From Streptomyces coeruleorubidus (GTDB taxonomy: Bacteria > Actinomycetota > Actinomycetes > Streptomycetales > Streptomycetaceae), in assembly GCF_028885415.1 (NCBI RefSeq), contig NZ_CP118527.1:8804001-8868000 (forward strand): a DNA stretch of 64,000 bases, given 5' to 3'. This document shows, piece after piece, positions 41,654 to 50,616 of the stretch. A program made the translations under genes and the position numbers. The notes below the pieces were generated by a model. That model did not search any database, was not told the DNA's origin, and was given only the letters and a program-made list of their open reading frames with translations. The first letter of the stretch is position 1, and each line of letters begins with the position of its first letter.

Positions 41654-42391
41654 TCAGGGCCGGGGGCGGACCCAGGGGGCATCACCGGCCGAGAGCCGGT
41701 GTGTGATCACGGTGATGACCGCGAGCAGCAGCAGCGTCAGACCCAGCGCGAAGGAGAGGCGGCCGTGCACGATGATCCCGGCGCCGGCGAGGGCGCCGAG
41801 GAACATGGCGAGCACGGAGAGGATCCGGCGCCCGGGACGTGGCGCTTCGCCGCCCGCCCGGGTGGAGTCGGCGGCCAGACCCGTCAGGGTCAGGGTCAGG
41901 ACGGTCGTGGTGAGGTCCGGTACGCCGAGCCGGCGGGCGACCGCGTTCTGCAGGCCCATGGCGAGCCCCAGGCACACGATCAGGATGTACCGGACGCCGG
42001 TGGTGATCCGGTCGTCCGCTACGACGGCGACGACCACGGTCACCGCGACCAGGGCTGTTTGCACCGTCGTCGCGGCGCGCAGCAGACGGCCGCGGTGCGC
42101 GGCGGACCGCGTGCCGAGCACGCCCCCGGCGAACGCGCCGAGGAGGAACGCGGCCATCGAGACCACGGACGCGAGCGCGGACAGGCCCCCGGCGCCGGCC
42201 AGGGCGAACCCGAGGAAGACCACATTGCCGGTCATGTTGGCGACGAAGACATGACCGAGCGCCAGGTAGCTGACGGCGTCGACCATGCCGGTGGCCACCG
42301 TCAGGGCCAGCATCAGGGGAGGCAGCGGACCGTGCCGCTCCTCGTGACGCGGCACCAGGGTGCGGGCCGCGTCACTCAGCAGCCTGCGCAT
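41654..42391 (-). CDS. YoaK family membrane protein (DUF1275)
   Basis: Six-segment membrane protein of 245 residues. The family opening LALTVATGMVDAVSYLALGHVFVANMTGNVVFLGFAL is at residues 28-65, and GLAMGLQNAVARRLGVPDLTTTVLTLTLTGL is near 140. DUF1275 proteins have no firm function. Its start lies 20 nt inside the end of the DoxX gene, showing tight coupling. Last gene of the minus-strand unit beginning at the isochorismatase or amidohydrolase gene. Confidence 0.92.
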   Translation of the reverse strand: MRRLLSDAARTLVPRHEERHGPLPPLMLALTVATGMVDAVSYLALGHVFVANMTGNVVFLGFALAGAGGLSALASVVSMAAFLLGAFAGGVLGTRSAAHRGRLLRAATTVQTALVAVTVVVAVVADDRITTGVRYILIVCLGLAMGLQNAVARRLGVPDLTTTVLTLTLTGLAADSTRAGGEAPRPGRRILSVLAMFLGALAGAGIIVHGRLSFALGLTLLLLAVITVITHRLSAGDAPWVRPRP

Positions 42392-42896
42392 GCCGCACCC
42401 CTTCCGGTGCGGTGGCCGACCGGTGCAGCACCAGGCGGGTGAGCAAGCCGCTCACCGGTCCCAGCACGAGGGCGGCGACGGCGACCCACTCCGGCCAGGG
42501 GGCGATGCCCGACGCGTGGTCCACGGACCACCGTCCGGGCCCGGTGAGGGCCAGCGCGGCGGAGACGACGACAAGAACCAGCGGATACTCGTAGCCGTCG
42601 TGCTGCACCCACAAGCCCTTGGGCCGCTTCACGCTGCCCGCGACCGTCATCACGCCCATCGCCGCCAGCGCCGCCAGGGGTGTGAGCAGGCCGGCTGCCA
42701 GGAACAGGCCGGAACCGATCTGACCGGCGCCGGCGACGAGTGCGGTGAGCCGGCCGCCGCGGAATCCGTCACGGCGGAACTCCTCGGTCCCGCCCGCCAA
42801 GCCGTCTCCTCCGAGCCGGAAGCTCACCTTCTGCACACCGTGCCCGGCGATGAGCAAGCCCACCACCAGCCGGAGGACCAGCAGTCCAGCGTCCAT
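42372..42896 (-). CDS. DoxX family membrane protein
   Basis: A 174-residue DoxX-like protein with four hydrophobic segments. It begins LLVLRLVVGLLIAGHGVQK and contains GAGQIGSGLFLAAGLLTPLAALAAMGVM near residue 57 and YPLVLVVVSAALALTGPG near 108. DoxX-family proteins occur in oxidative-stress membrane complexes and next to redox genes. ATG at 42896; the gene overlaps the DUF1275 gene by 20 nt and is 53 nt downstream of the hydrolase gene. Confidence 0.9.
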   Translation of the reverse strand: MDAGLLVLRLVVGLLIAGHGVQKVSFRLGGDGLAGGTEEFRRDGFRGGRLTALVAGAGQIGSGLFLAAGLLTPLAALAAMGVMTVAGSVKRPKGLWVQHDGYEYPLVLVVVSAALALTGPGRWSVDHASGIAPWPEWVAVAALVLGPVSGLLTRLVLHRSATAPEGVRHAQAAE

Positions 42897-42949
42897 CGTG
42901 TTCCCGCCTGTTCCTGTCCGTTCCTGACGTTCCCGTGCCGGTGCGGGGA

Positions 42950-43612
42950 TCAGCCGGCGGCGTGGGCACCGATGACGGCCTGCGCGTAGACGATGCCGAG
43001 GCCGTAGGCCCCGGCGTGCTCCTTCACCACGTCCGTCGTCGCGGAGTAGGTGTCGGTCCGGGCCCAGTCGCGCTGCAGCTCCAGGAGCACCTGCACCCAG
43101 GTCACCGGGACCGCCCCGGCCTGGATCATGCGCTGGACGGCGTGCTCGTGGGCCTGCGGGCTGACACCGCCGGAGGCGTCGGTGACGACGTACACCTCGT
43201 AGCCCTGGGCGAGGGCGGAGAGCGTGGGAAGGACGATGCAGACCTCGGTCCACAGGCCGGCGAGGACGAGTTTCCTGCGGCCGGTGGACTTGACCGCCTC
43301 GACGAAGTCCAGGTCCTCCCAGGCGTTCATCGTGGTGCGGTCGATGATCTTCTGCTCGGGGAAGACGTCCGCCAGCTGCGGAAGGAGGGGGCCGGAGAAG
43401 GACTCGGCGGCCACGGTGCTCAGCACGACCGGCACGTCGAAGGCCCTGGCGGCCTTGGCCAGCCCCACGGTGGCGTTGATGATCGCGGTGCGGTCGCCGC
43501 TGCCGATGCCGAAGAACATCTGCGGCTGGTGGTCCACGAACAGCACCGCACAGTTGTCCGGGGTGAGCAGGTCGGGGCTGGGGGCCGCGGTGACCTCGGC
43601 GATGTCGACCAT
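42950..43612 (-). CDS. Isochorismatase-like hydrolase (YcaC type)
   Basis: Cysteine hydrolase of 220 residues. The catalytic aspartate is in CAVLFVDHQPQMFFGIG near residue 27, the lysine in STGRRKLVLAGLWTEVC and the nucleophilic cysteine in TEVCI near 124. Length and sequence match the YcaC subgroup, whose substrate is unresolved. ATG at 43612 is chosen because the longer frame lies in low-complexity sequence. It is followed by the DoxX gene and preceded, 131 nt away, by the amidohydrolase. Confidence 0.92.
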   Translation of the reverse strand: MVDIAEVTAAPSPDLLTPDNCAVLFVDHQPQMFFGIGSGDRTAIINATVGLAKAARAFDVPVVLSTVAAESFSGPLLPQLADVFPEQKIIDRTTMNAWEDLDFVEAVKSTGRRKLVLAGLWTEVCIVLPTLSALAQGYEVYVVTDASGGVSPQAHEHAVQRMIQAGAVPVTWVQVLLELQRDWARTDTYSATTDVVKEHAGAYGLGIVYAQAVIGAHAAG

Positions 43613-43742
43613 GAGTGGCAGCCTTTCTGGGTGGGCGTGGCGCGGACCGCTGTCCGGGCCATGGGAAGAACCCGTCCGGTTGGACGGAGGGGAGGGGTGT
43701 CCCGGGAGGGGCGGCGACAAAGGCCGCTCGCCTTCCGGGAGT

Positions 43743-45635
43743 TCAGAGGACGAAGCAGGGGTCGAAGGGGGCGCTCGCGGCCTCCGGGGCGAGGCCCCGC
43801 GCGACGCGCCACTGGCGGTGCTCCTCCGACTCGGCGATGGCATGGCCGAGCGACTCCGCCTGGCGGGCGCCGGCAACGGCCGCCCGGCCCGACGCCTGAT
43901 AGCCGCCGAAGTGCGCCACCGGGCTCCAGACCGGGGCGACCGGGGGCAACTCCTCGTCGAGCCCCTCGTACTCGGCGGCGGCGTAGACGATCCGGCCGCC
44001 CGTCACCGTCAGCAGCGACTCGATGTGCGCGATGTCCGGCTCGGGCACGTCGAAGTAGTCCCGGGAAAGGACCGCCAGGTCCGCGTAACACCCCGGCCGG
44101 AGCACGCCCTTGACCTCGGCCTCGCCGGTCAGTTCGGCGCCGGCGCGCGTGTACATCGCCAGCGCCGTGTGCCGGTCGACGCGGTTCTCCGGTGGACGCA
44201 GCGCCAGATCGCCGACGCTGCGGCCGCTGACGAGCCAGTGCAGGGCGACCCAGGGGTTGTACGACGAGACCCGGGTGGCGTCGGTGCCGGCGCCCACGGT
44301 CAGGCCGCGGTCCAGCATGGCCCTGATCGGCGGGGCGTCCGCGGCCGCTCCGGGGCCGTAGCGCCGTACGAACGCCTCGCCCTGGAAGGAGAGACGGTTC
44401 TGCACGGACATCGCGCCGCCGAGGGCCGCGATGCGGTCGAGGCTGTCCGGCGAGACGGTCTCCGCGTGGTCGAACAGCCACCGGTTCCCGGCCGGGAAGA
44501 GACCTTCCGCGGCGAGCTTCTCGAACACCGCGAGGTCACGGCGGATGGTCTCGTCGTACGTGGCGTGCAGCCGGAACCCCCACCCGTTCTCCACCAGCAG
44601 GCGCACCGCCTTCTCGAACTCCGCCTCGTAGTCGGAAGCGAGTTCCGGACGCGGCTGGACGAAGTTCTCGAAGTCGGCGGCCGCCCAGGTGAGATTCTCG
44701 CCCGCGCCGTTCAGACGCAGCCACTCGTCACCGTCCTCGGGGCGGGCCATTTCGATCCAGCGGGCGAGATCGTCGATCTCCTGACCGGGAGTCTGCGGAA
44801 ACAGGTGATAGGCGATACGCAACGACAACTGCCCGGCCTTGGCCAGTTCGACGACGGTGGCGTAGTTGTCGGGGAAGTTCTGGAAACCGCCGGCGGCGTC
44901 TATCGCCGAGGTGAGTCCGAATCGGTTCAACTCGCGCAGGAAATGCCGGGTGGAGGTTTTCCGGTCCTCCTCGCTCTCCAGTCCGGGGGCCTTCGCCAGG
45001 GTCGAGTAGAGGATGAGGGCGCTGGGGGCGGCCAGCAGCATGCCGGTCGGTTCCCCGTCCCGGCCCCGGACGATCCGGCCGCCCCTGGGGTCGGGTGTGT
45101 CCCGGGTGAAGCCCGCGGCCTTGAGCGCCGCCCGGTTCAGCACGGCCGACTGGTAAAGGTGCAGGACGAACACCGGAGTGTCCGGGGCGGCGGCGTTCAG
45201 CTCGGCGACGGTCGGCAGCCGGCGTTCGGCGAACTGCTCGGCCGACCAGCCCCCCACCACCCGTACCCACTGGCCCTTCGGGGTGCGGGCGGCCTGCTCA
45301 CGCAGCATCGCCAGGCACTGACGCAGGCTGCGCACACCGTCCCAGCGCAGCTCCAGTACATAGTTGAGGCCCCCGCGGATCACGTGCAGATGAGCGTCGT
45401 TGAGGCCGGGGATCACCCGCCGCCCGAGCGCGTCCACCACCTTGGTGCCCGCGCCGACCCGGGGGGCCACGTCCTTGTCGTCACCGACGACCGTGATCAC
45501 GCCGTCGCGGACGGCCAGTGCCTCCGCGTACGGGTGGTGCGAATCGCCCGTATGGATCTTCGCGTTGCGGACGACCAGGTCCGCGGCGTCGCCGGTGGCC
45601 GACGGAACCAGCCCGCCGACCGGCATGGTTGACAT
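43743..45635 (-). CDS. YtcJ-like amidohydrolase
   Basis: Metal-dependent amidohydrolase-superfamily protein of 630 residues. The metal-binding start is GRRVIPGLNDAHLHVIRGG near residue 70. Later elements are WLFDHAETVSPDS near 390 and GAGTDATRVSSYNPW near 468. It is longer than a typical YtcJ (about 540), with a C-terminal extension of about 60 residues rich in alanine. No signal peptide is evident. A substrate such as a formylated or cyclic amide is possible but unproved. It leads the minus-strand unit with the isochorismatase-like gene. Confidence 0.9.
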   Translation of the reverse strand: MSTMPVGGLVPSATGDAADLVVRNAKIHTGDSHHPYAEALAVRDGVITVVGDDKDVAPRVGAGTKVVDALGRRVIPGLNDAHLHVIRGGLNYVLELRWDGVRSLRQCLAMLREQAARTPKGQWVRVVGGWSAEQFAERRLPTVAELNAAAPDTPVFVLHLYQSAVLNRAALKAAGFTRDTPDPRGGRIVRGRDGEPTGMLLAAPSALILYSTLAKAPGLESEEDRKTSTRHFLRELNRFGLTSAIDAAGGFQNFPDNYATVVELAKAGQLSLRIAYHLFPQTPGQEIDDLARWIEMARPEDGDEWLRLNGAGENLTWAAADFENFVQPRPELASDYEAEFEKAVRLLVENGWGFRLHATYDETIRRDLAVFEKLAAEGLFPAGNRWLFDHAETVSPDSLDRIAALGGAMSVQNRLSFQGEAFVRRYGPGAAADAPPIRAMLDRGLTVGAGTDATRVSSYNPWVALHWLVSGRSVGDLALRPPENRVDRHTALAMYTRAGAELTGEAEVKGVLRPGCYADLAVLSRDYFDVPEPDIAHIESLLTVTGGRIVYAAAEYEGLDEELPPVAPVWSPVAHFGGYQASGRAAVAGARQAESLGHAIAESEEHRQWRVARGLAPEAASAPFDPCFVL

Positions 45636-45779
45636 CTCTTGAAAACTCCCCTGGAAAAACGACGTCGGTTCGGTGATATGTGAAATCCCGTGGAAACCGC
45701 GGTTTGTTCGTCACCACGTTAGACACGACCGAGCGATTCCCTGTCCTGCCAGTGCACCGGGCATGGCTTCACAGCGCAC

Positions 45780-46358
45780 CGACTGAGAATTGGAACCCGC
45801 GGCAGCCGCCTGGCCGACGGCGCAGGCGCCGCCGTGGTGTTCCCCGAGTACGACCTGTCTCCCGAGGCTCGCTACCCGGTCGCGTCGAGCAGAACTACGC
45901 CGTGGCGCGACCAGTACACGTACCGACGAGGCCGAGCGGGCCGAGATCACCGCCTCCCCGCTGCGCGCCGCCTCCGAGCAACTCGCGGATCTGCCCCTGG
46001 CCCTGGTCATCACCGCCGAGGCCGACGTGCCGCGCGACGAGGGCGAGGCGTACGCGGGCAAGCTCCGCCAGGCCGGCGTCCCGGTCGCCGCCGTGCGCGC
46101 GGGCTCGCCGCCGACGCCGCCTACGTCCTCGAAGAGGGCGAAAGCCTCGGCCGGTTGCAGGGCCGCTTCCCCGCCAACCTGCTGGTGAGCCACCTGAAGC
46201 AGTGGTCGTACCTCGTCGAGGGCGGTGAGCCCGCGGGGAAGGCCACCATCGCCGCCGACGTCGCCCAGGTGCTGGCCGTCTCTCAGCGGCCGCTGGAGAA
46301 CCTGCCGACCGGGGTATTGACGCCTCTTTCCTCCGGTGCCATTGTTGCCGCCACATAG
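45780..46358 (+). pseudogene. Frameshifted alpha/beta-hydrolase (esterase) remnant, possibly fused to another gene end
   Basis: Esterase-like segments occur in different frames: [18 protein letters not shown] (the DLSPEA strand of HSL-type esterases) at 45830-45885, then [20 protein letters not shown] and [13 protein letters not shown] at 45985-46100. The GxSxG nucleophile region between them is missing. A third frame continues [20 protein letters not shown] and ends PTGVLTPLSSGAIVAAT at 46358; I do not recognise this tail. At least two shifts and a deletion are needed, so no intact product is made. Confidence 0.65.
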
Positions 46359-46379
46359 ACATCAGATGTCTGATGTCTG
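46357..46379. promoter_or_regulatory. Probable GntR operator
   Basis: AGACATC-A-GATGTCT, a near-perfect inverted repeat at 46357-46371, followed by a second copy of ATGTCTG (46373-46379). It lies 32 nt before the GntR start and is distinctly AT-richer than its surroundings. Such a site suits autoregulation by the FCD-type GntR protein and control of the acid-sugar operon downstream. Confidence 0.65.
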
Positions 46380-46410
46380 ATGACGAGTACGGACTGAAGA
46401 GGTTCCCGCC

Positions 46411-47109
46411 ATGTCGCTCTCCGACGACCTCGCCGAGCAGCTGCTCACCGCGATCATCGACGGCCAGTACCCGCCCGACTCCGCCCTTCCCCCCGAGGGT
46501 GAGCTTTCGGAGCAGGGCGGGATCAGCCGACTGACCGTGCGCGAGGCGGTCAAGCAGCTGCGCGCCCAGAACGTCGTCAGGGTGGTGCGCGGCCGCGGCA
46601 CCTACGTCAACCCGCCGGACCGGTGGACCGCCCTGGAGCCGGTCGTGCGGGCGGCCTCGCGCGCATCGAGCGGGGCACTGTCGGAGCGGCTGATCGAGGC
46701 GCGCCGGCTCATCGAGAACGGCGCGTGCGAGCTCGCCGCCTCCCGCCGCACAGAGGAGGACCTGGAAGCGCTGCGTCAGCATCTGTCGGCCATGCGTGAG
46801 GCCGCCGACGCGGGCGACACCGAGCAGTTCGTGCAGGCCGACATCGACTTCCACGACACGGTGATGCGGGCGACGGGCAATCTGTTCGTCCCGCTGCTCT
46901 TCGAGCCGTTCGGCCCACTGCTCGTCGAGGGGCGCCGGCAGACCTCGGCCGTCCCCGAGATCCGTACGAACGCCATCGAGCACCACGAGCGGGTGCTCGC
47001 CGCGCTGGAGTCCGGCAGCCCCGAGGCCGCCCGGGCCGCCATGGACGGTCACATGAACCAGACCGCCGACGACCTGCGCACCCACGTGATCAAACGCGAC
47101 CTCGACTGA
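46411..47109 (+). CDS. GntR family regulator (FadR/FCD type)
   Basis: A 232-residue GntR protein. The winged helix at residues 6-72 includes SALPPEGELSEQGGISRLTVREAVKQLRAQNVVRVVRGRGTYV. The C-terminal FCD domain has RLIENGACELAASRRTEEDLEAL and the metal-ligand region DIDFHDTVMRATGN, then VLAALESGSPEAARAAMDGHMNQ. It heads the operon of kinase, aldolase, dehydrogenase and permease (43 nt to the kinase) and most likely senses an acid sugar or its phosphorylated form. Confidence 0.93.
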   Translation: MSLSDDLAEQLLTAIIDGQYPPDSALPPEGELSEQGGISRLTVREAVKQLRAQNVVRVVRGRGTYVNPPDRWTALEPVVRAASRASSGALSERLIEARRLIENGACELAASRRTEEDLEALRQHLSAMREAADAGDTEQFVQADIDFHDTVMRATGNLFVPLLFEPFGPLLVEGRRQTSAVPEIRTNAIEHHERVLAALESGSPEAARAAMDGHMNQTADDLRTHVIKRDLD

Positions 47110-47151
47110 CGCTCCTTCCCTCAACTCCCCGCCACGCAACAGGAATTCGCC

Positions 47152-48600
47152 ATGCCCCTACCCCTGCATGCCCAGACGCGGCCCGTCCCCGAGGCCGCGG
47201 TGCTGGAAGGGCTCCCTCCGGTCCGCGAGGTGAGCGCCGCCGAGGTGGCCGCCCGCGTGTCCGGCGGCCCCCGTCTCGTCGTCCTCGACGACGACCCGAC
47301 CGGCACCCAGACCGTCGCCGACGTCCCCGTCCTGACCACCTGGACGGTGGACGACCTGTGCTGGGCGCTGCGCCAGGACAGCACCGCCTTCTTCGTCCTC
47401 ACCAACACCCGCAGCCTGTCGCCGCAGGACGCCGCCACCCGCAACCGCGAGGTGGTCCGCGCCCTGCACACGGCATCGGCGGCCGAGGGCACCGGTTACG
47501 TCCTGGCCAGCCGCGGCGACTCGACCCTGCGCGGTCACTTCCCGCTGGAGACCGACGTCCTCGCCCAGGAGCTCACCGAACTGGGCGCCGGCGCTCCGGA
47601 CGGCGTCGTGCTGGTCCCCGCCTACATCGAGGCGGGCCGGCTGACCGTCGGCTCCCACCACTGGATGCGGACGGCCGACGGGCTGCTGCCGGTCGGCGAG
47701 AGCGAGTTCGCCCGCGACGCCACCTTCGGCTACCGGAACTCCTCGCTGCCGGACTGGGTCGAGGAGAAGACGGACGGACGCGTGCCCGCGGACGAGGTCC
47801 TGCGCATCACCCTCGACGACCTGCGCGGCGGCGGCCCGGCGCACACGGCGCGGCTGCTGTCCTCGCTGCGCGGCGGACGCACGGCCGTGGTCGACGCGGT
47901 GTGCGACGACGACCTACGGGTCCTGGCCCTGGCCCTCGCCCAGGCGGAGGGGAACGGCACACGGCTGCTGTACCGGGTCGGGCCGTCCTTCGTCAGGGCG
48001 CGTGCCGGACAGGCCGGGCGGGCACCGCTCACCCCCGCGCAACTGCGCCCGCTGTGCGGTGACGCGCCCCATGGCCTGATCGCCGTGGGGTCCCATGTGT
48101 CGCTCACGACACGGCAGTTGGACCGGCTGCGGGAGCGGGGCGGGATCGCCGAGTACGAGCTGGACGTGGTCCTCCTGCTCGACGACAAGCGGCGCGACGC
48201 CCACATCGCCGAGGTCGCTGCCGCGGCGGCCGGTGCGCTGCACTCGGCCGACGCCGTGATCCGCACCTCGCGCGCTCTGGTGACGGGCGCCGACGCGGAC
48301 GACAGCCTGACGATCTCCCGCCGGGTCTCGGCCGCGCTCGTGGAGGCCGTGTGCCGGGTCAACGCCATCCGGCGGCCCGCCTTCGTCGTCGCCAAGGGCG
48401 GCATCACCTCCAGCGACACCGCCACCCACGGCCTTCAGATCCGCCGTGCCTGGGCCCGGGGCACGCTGCTGCCGGGCATCGTCTCCCTCTGGGAGCCCGT
48501 GGACGGCCCCGCCGCCGGCATCCCCTTCATCGTCTTCGCCGGAAACGTCGGCGGCGCCGACGCCCTCGCCGACGCCCTCGACCTGCTCAGGAGCGCCTGA
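47152..48600 (+). CDS. Four-carbon acid sugar kinase family protein (DUF1537)
   Basis: Two-domain kinase of 482 residues, formerly DUF1537. The N-terminal domain has LVVLDDDPTGTQTVADVPVLTTW near residue 43 and SRGDSTLRGHFPLETD near 121. The C-terminal nucleotide domain contains PAFVVAKGGITSSDTATHGLQIRRA and LPGIVSLWE...PFIVFAGNVGG. Family members phosphorylate 3-oxo-tetronate, threonate or erythronate; the exact acid is not decided by these motifs. An N-terminal extension of about 40 residues is present. Stop and next start overlap (TGATG). Confidence 0.91.
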   Translation: MPLPLHAQTRPVPEAAVLEGLPPVREVSAAEVAARVSGGPRLVVLDDDPTGTQTVADVPVLTTWTVDDLCWALRQDSTAFFVLTNTRSLSPQDAATRNREVVRALHTASAAEGTGYVLASRGDSTLRGHFPLETDVLAQELTELGAGAPDGVVLVPAYIEAGRLTVGSHHWMRTADGLLPVGESEFARDATFGYRNSSLPDWVEEKTDGRVPADEVLRITLDDLRGGGPAHTARLLSSLRGGRTAVVDAVCDDDLRVLALALAQAEGNGTRLLYRVGPSFVRARAGQAGRAPLTPAQLRPLCGDAPHGLIAVGSHVSLTTRQLDRLRERGGIAEYELDVVLLLDDKRRDAHIAEVAAAAAGALHSADAVIRTSRALVTGADADDSLTISRRVSAALVEAVCRVNAIRRPAFVVAKGGITSSDTATHGLQIRRAWARGTLLPGIVSLWEPVDGPAAGIPFIVFAGNVGGADALADALDLLRSA

Positions 48601-49463
48601 TGCTGCTCCACGGAACCGACGCCCTGAAGGAGGCCGCGGCCGCCGGCCACGCCCTGCCCGCCTTCGTCGCCTACAACCTGGAGACGGTCCAGGGCATCAC
48701 GGCCGCCGCCGAGGCCGCCGGACTGCCCCTCCTGATCCAGGCGGGTTCCAGCCCCTTCGAGCACGCCGGGCGCGAGCCCCTGATGCGACTGGCACTGGAC
48801 GCCGCCGCACGCTCCGCCGCCCCGCTCGGTGTGCACCTCGACCACAGCCGTGACCTGGACGAGATCACGGCCTGCCTGGAGGCCGGCTACACCTCCGTCA
48901 TGGTCGACGGCTCCCACCTGCCCTTCGCCGAGAACATCGCGCTGACGAAGGAGGCGGTCCGGCGGGCCCGCGCCCACGGCGCCTGGGTGGAGGCCGAACT
49001 CGGTGCCCTCCCCGGCGACGAGGACGTCTCCACCGACGCCGTCGCGCCGTACGGGGCGATGACCGATCCGGCGCAGGCGGCCGAGTTCGTCGCCGCGACG
49101 GGCGTGGACGCGCTCGCCGTGGCCGTCGGCAACGTCCACGGCTTCACCAAGGACCCCGTCCGCCTCGACCTGGACCGGCTGGCCGCGATCCACGAGGCCG
49201 TACCGGTACCGCTCGTCCTGCACGGCGCCAGCGGCCTGCCCGTCGAGGAGCTGCACGGCGCCCTCGCGCGTGGCGTCGCCAAGGTCAACGTCAACGCCGA
49301 ACTGCGCCGCGCTTATCTGGAGGCCGTCCGCGCGACCCTCCCGGCCGCCCTGCCCGGCTCCGACGTCCTCTCCCTGTGGGCGGCGGGCCGCGACGCGGTC
49401 CGGGACGCCGCCCTGGACGTCATCGGCCGCCTCACCCCCCGCGCCGAGGAAGCAAACGCGTGA
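48600..49463 (+). CDS. Class II (zinc) ketose-bisphosphate aldolase family protein
   Basis: GatY/KbaY/FbaA-like aldolase of 287 residues. It shows PAFVAYNLETVQGITAAAE near residue 19, the zinc-ligand strand LGVHLDHSRDLDE near 80, VMVDGSHLPFAEN near 102, a zinc glutamate in EAELGALPGDED, AVAVGNVHGF near 178 and LVLHGASGLP near 206. In known threonate/erythronate pathways the carbon-carbon cleavage enzyme is an aldolase/adducin-type decarboxylase, a different fold, so the step here may differ. It is coupled to the kinase by a 1-base overlap. Confidence 0.92.
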   Translation: MLLHGTDALKEAAAAGHALPAFVAYNLETVQGITAAAEAAGLPLLIQAGSSPFEHAGREPLMRLALDAAARSAAPLGVHLDHSRDLDEITACLEAGYTSVMVDGSHLPFAENIALTKEAVRRARAHGAWVEAELGALPGDEDVSTDAVAPYGAMTDPAQAAEFVAATGVDALAVAVGNVHGFTKDPVRLDLDRLAAIHEAVPVPLVLHGASGLPVEELHGALARGVAKVNVNAELRRAYLEAVRATLPAALPGSDVLSLWAAGRDAVRDAALDVIGRLTPRAEEANA

Positions 49464-49698
49464 CCCCGGCCCAGCTCCGCTGACCACCACCCTCGCAGTA
49501 CTGCCGTACGGCAATAGACCGGCCTACGGCCGCCCACAGCGTCGCACCACCCACGCGAGCCGCCCCGAGAGCCGCCGGCCCCTGCGCCATCCCCACGCAG
49601 CAGCCGCGTCGGACCGTATCCCCTCCCCACCTGCCAGGGCTTTCCCCACCCCCGGCAGCCCACCCGCTCCCCACCTCTCCTTCCCCAGGAGGACAAAG

Positions 49699-50616
49699 AT
49701 GTCTCCGCACCCCCGTCCCCACACGGCCGTCATAGGCCTGGGCGCCATGGGACTCCCCATGGCGCACCGCCTGGCCGGCGAACTGCCCGTCTCCGTCTAC
49801 GACATCGCCGCCGACCGGCGCGCAGCCCTGGCCGCCGAGGGCGCCCGCGACGCGGCGTCTCCGGCCGAGGCCGCCCGTGACGCCGATGTCGTCGTGCTCG
49901 CCGTACGCGACCAGGCGCAGGTCGAGGACGCGCTGTTCGGCGAGAACGGCGCCGCCGAAACGCTGCGCCCCGGCGCGGTCGTGATCCTCACCAGCACGGT
50001 CGGCCCGGAAGCGGCCCGCACGACCGCCCGGCGGCTCGCCGAGCGCGGTGTGCTCACCGTGGACGCGCCCGTCAGCGGCGGCCCGGTCCGGGCAGGCGAG
50101 GGCGACCTGCTGATCGTCGTCGGCGCCGAGGACGTGGCCCTGAAGACGGCCCGGCCGGTCCTCGACCTGCTCGCCTCGACACTCACGGTCGTAGGCCCGC
50201 GCAGCGGTGACGGCCAGGCGATGAAGGCCGTCAACCAGCTGCTGGCCGGCGTGCACATCGCGGCCGCGGCCGAGGCCGTCGCGCTCGCCCGCGGGCTCGG
50301 ACTCGACCCGGCCACGGTCGTCGACAGCCTCAAGCACGGCGCCGCCGGCTCCTTCATGTTCGCCGACCGCGGTCCGCGCATGGTCCAGACGTACGACGAC
50401 GGACCCGAGCCCGAGGTCAAGTCGCGCCTCGACATCTTCGTCAAGGACATGGGCATCGTCACCGGCATCGCCAAGGACGCCCACGTCCCGGTGCCACTGG
50501 CCGCCGCGGCCGAACAGCTCTACCTGCTCGGCGAGCGCGCCGGACTCGGCGCCCGCGACGACTCCTCCGTCGTCACCGTCCTGTCTCCCCAGTCCCCGGA
50601 AGGAGAGGGACGATGA
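49699..50616 (+). CDS. NAD-binding 3-hydroxyisobutyrate-dehydrogenase-like protein
   Basis: Beta-hydroxyacid dehydrogenase of 305 residues. The Rossmann motif is GLGAMGLPMAHRL near residue 13, the substrate loop DAPVSGGPVRAGEGDLLIVVG is near 122, and the catalytic lysine lies in GDGQAMKAVNQLL near 173. It resembles L-threonate dehydrogenase-type members, so it may oxidise the acid sugar before phosphorylation. ATG 49699 has AGGAGGA upstream. A 235-nt stretch without a gene separates it from the aldolase; its stop overlaps the permease start by 4 nt. Confidence 0.92.
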   Translation: MSPHPRPHTAVIGLGAMGLPMAHRLAGELPVSVYDIAADRRAALAAEGARDAASPAEAARDADVVVLAVRDQAQVEDALFGENGAAETLRPGAVVILTSTVGPEAARTTARRLAERGVLTVDAPVSGGPVRAGEGDLLIVVGAEDVALKTARPVLDLLASTLTVVGPRSGDGQAMKAVNQLLAGVHIAAAAEAVALARGLGLDPATVVDSLKHGAAGSFMFADRGPRMVQTYDDGPEPEVKSRLDIFVKDMGIVTGIAKDAHVPVPLAAAAEQLYLLGERAGLGARDDSSVVTVLSPQSPEGEGR

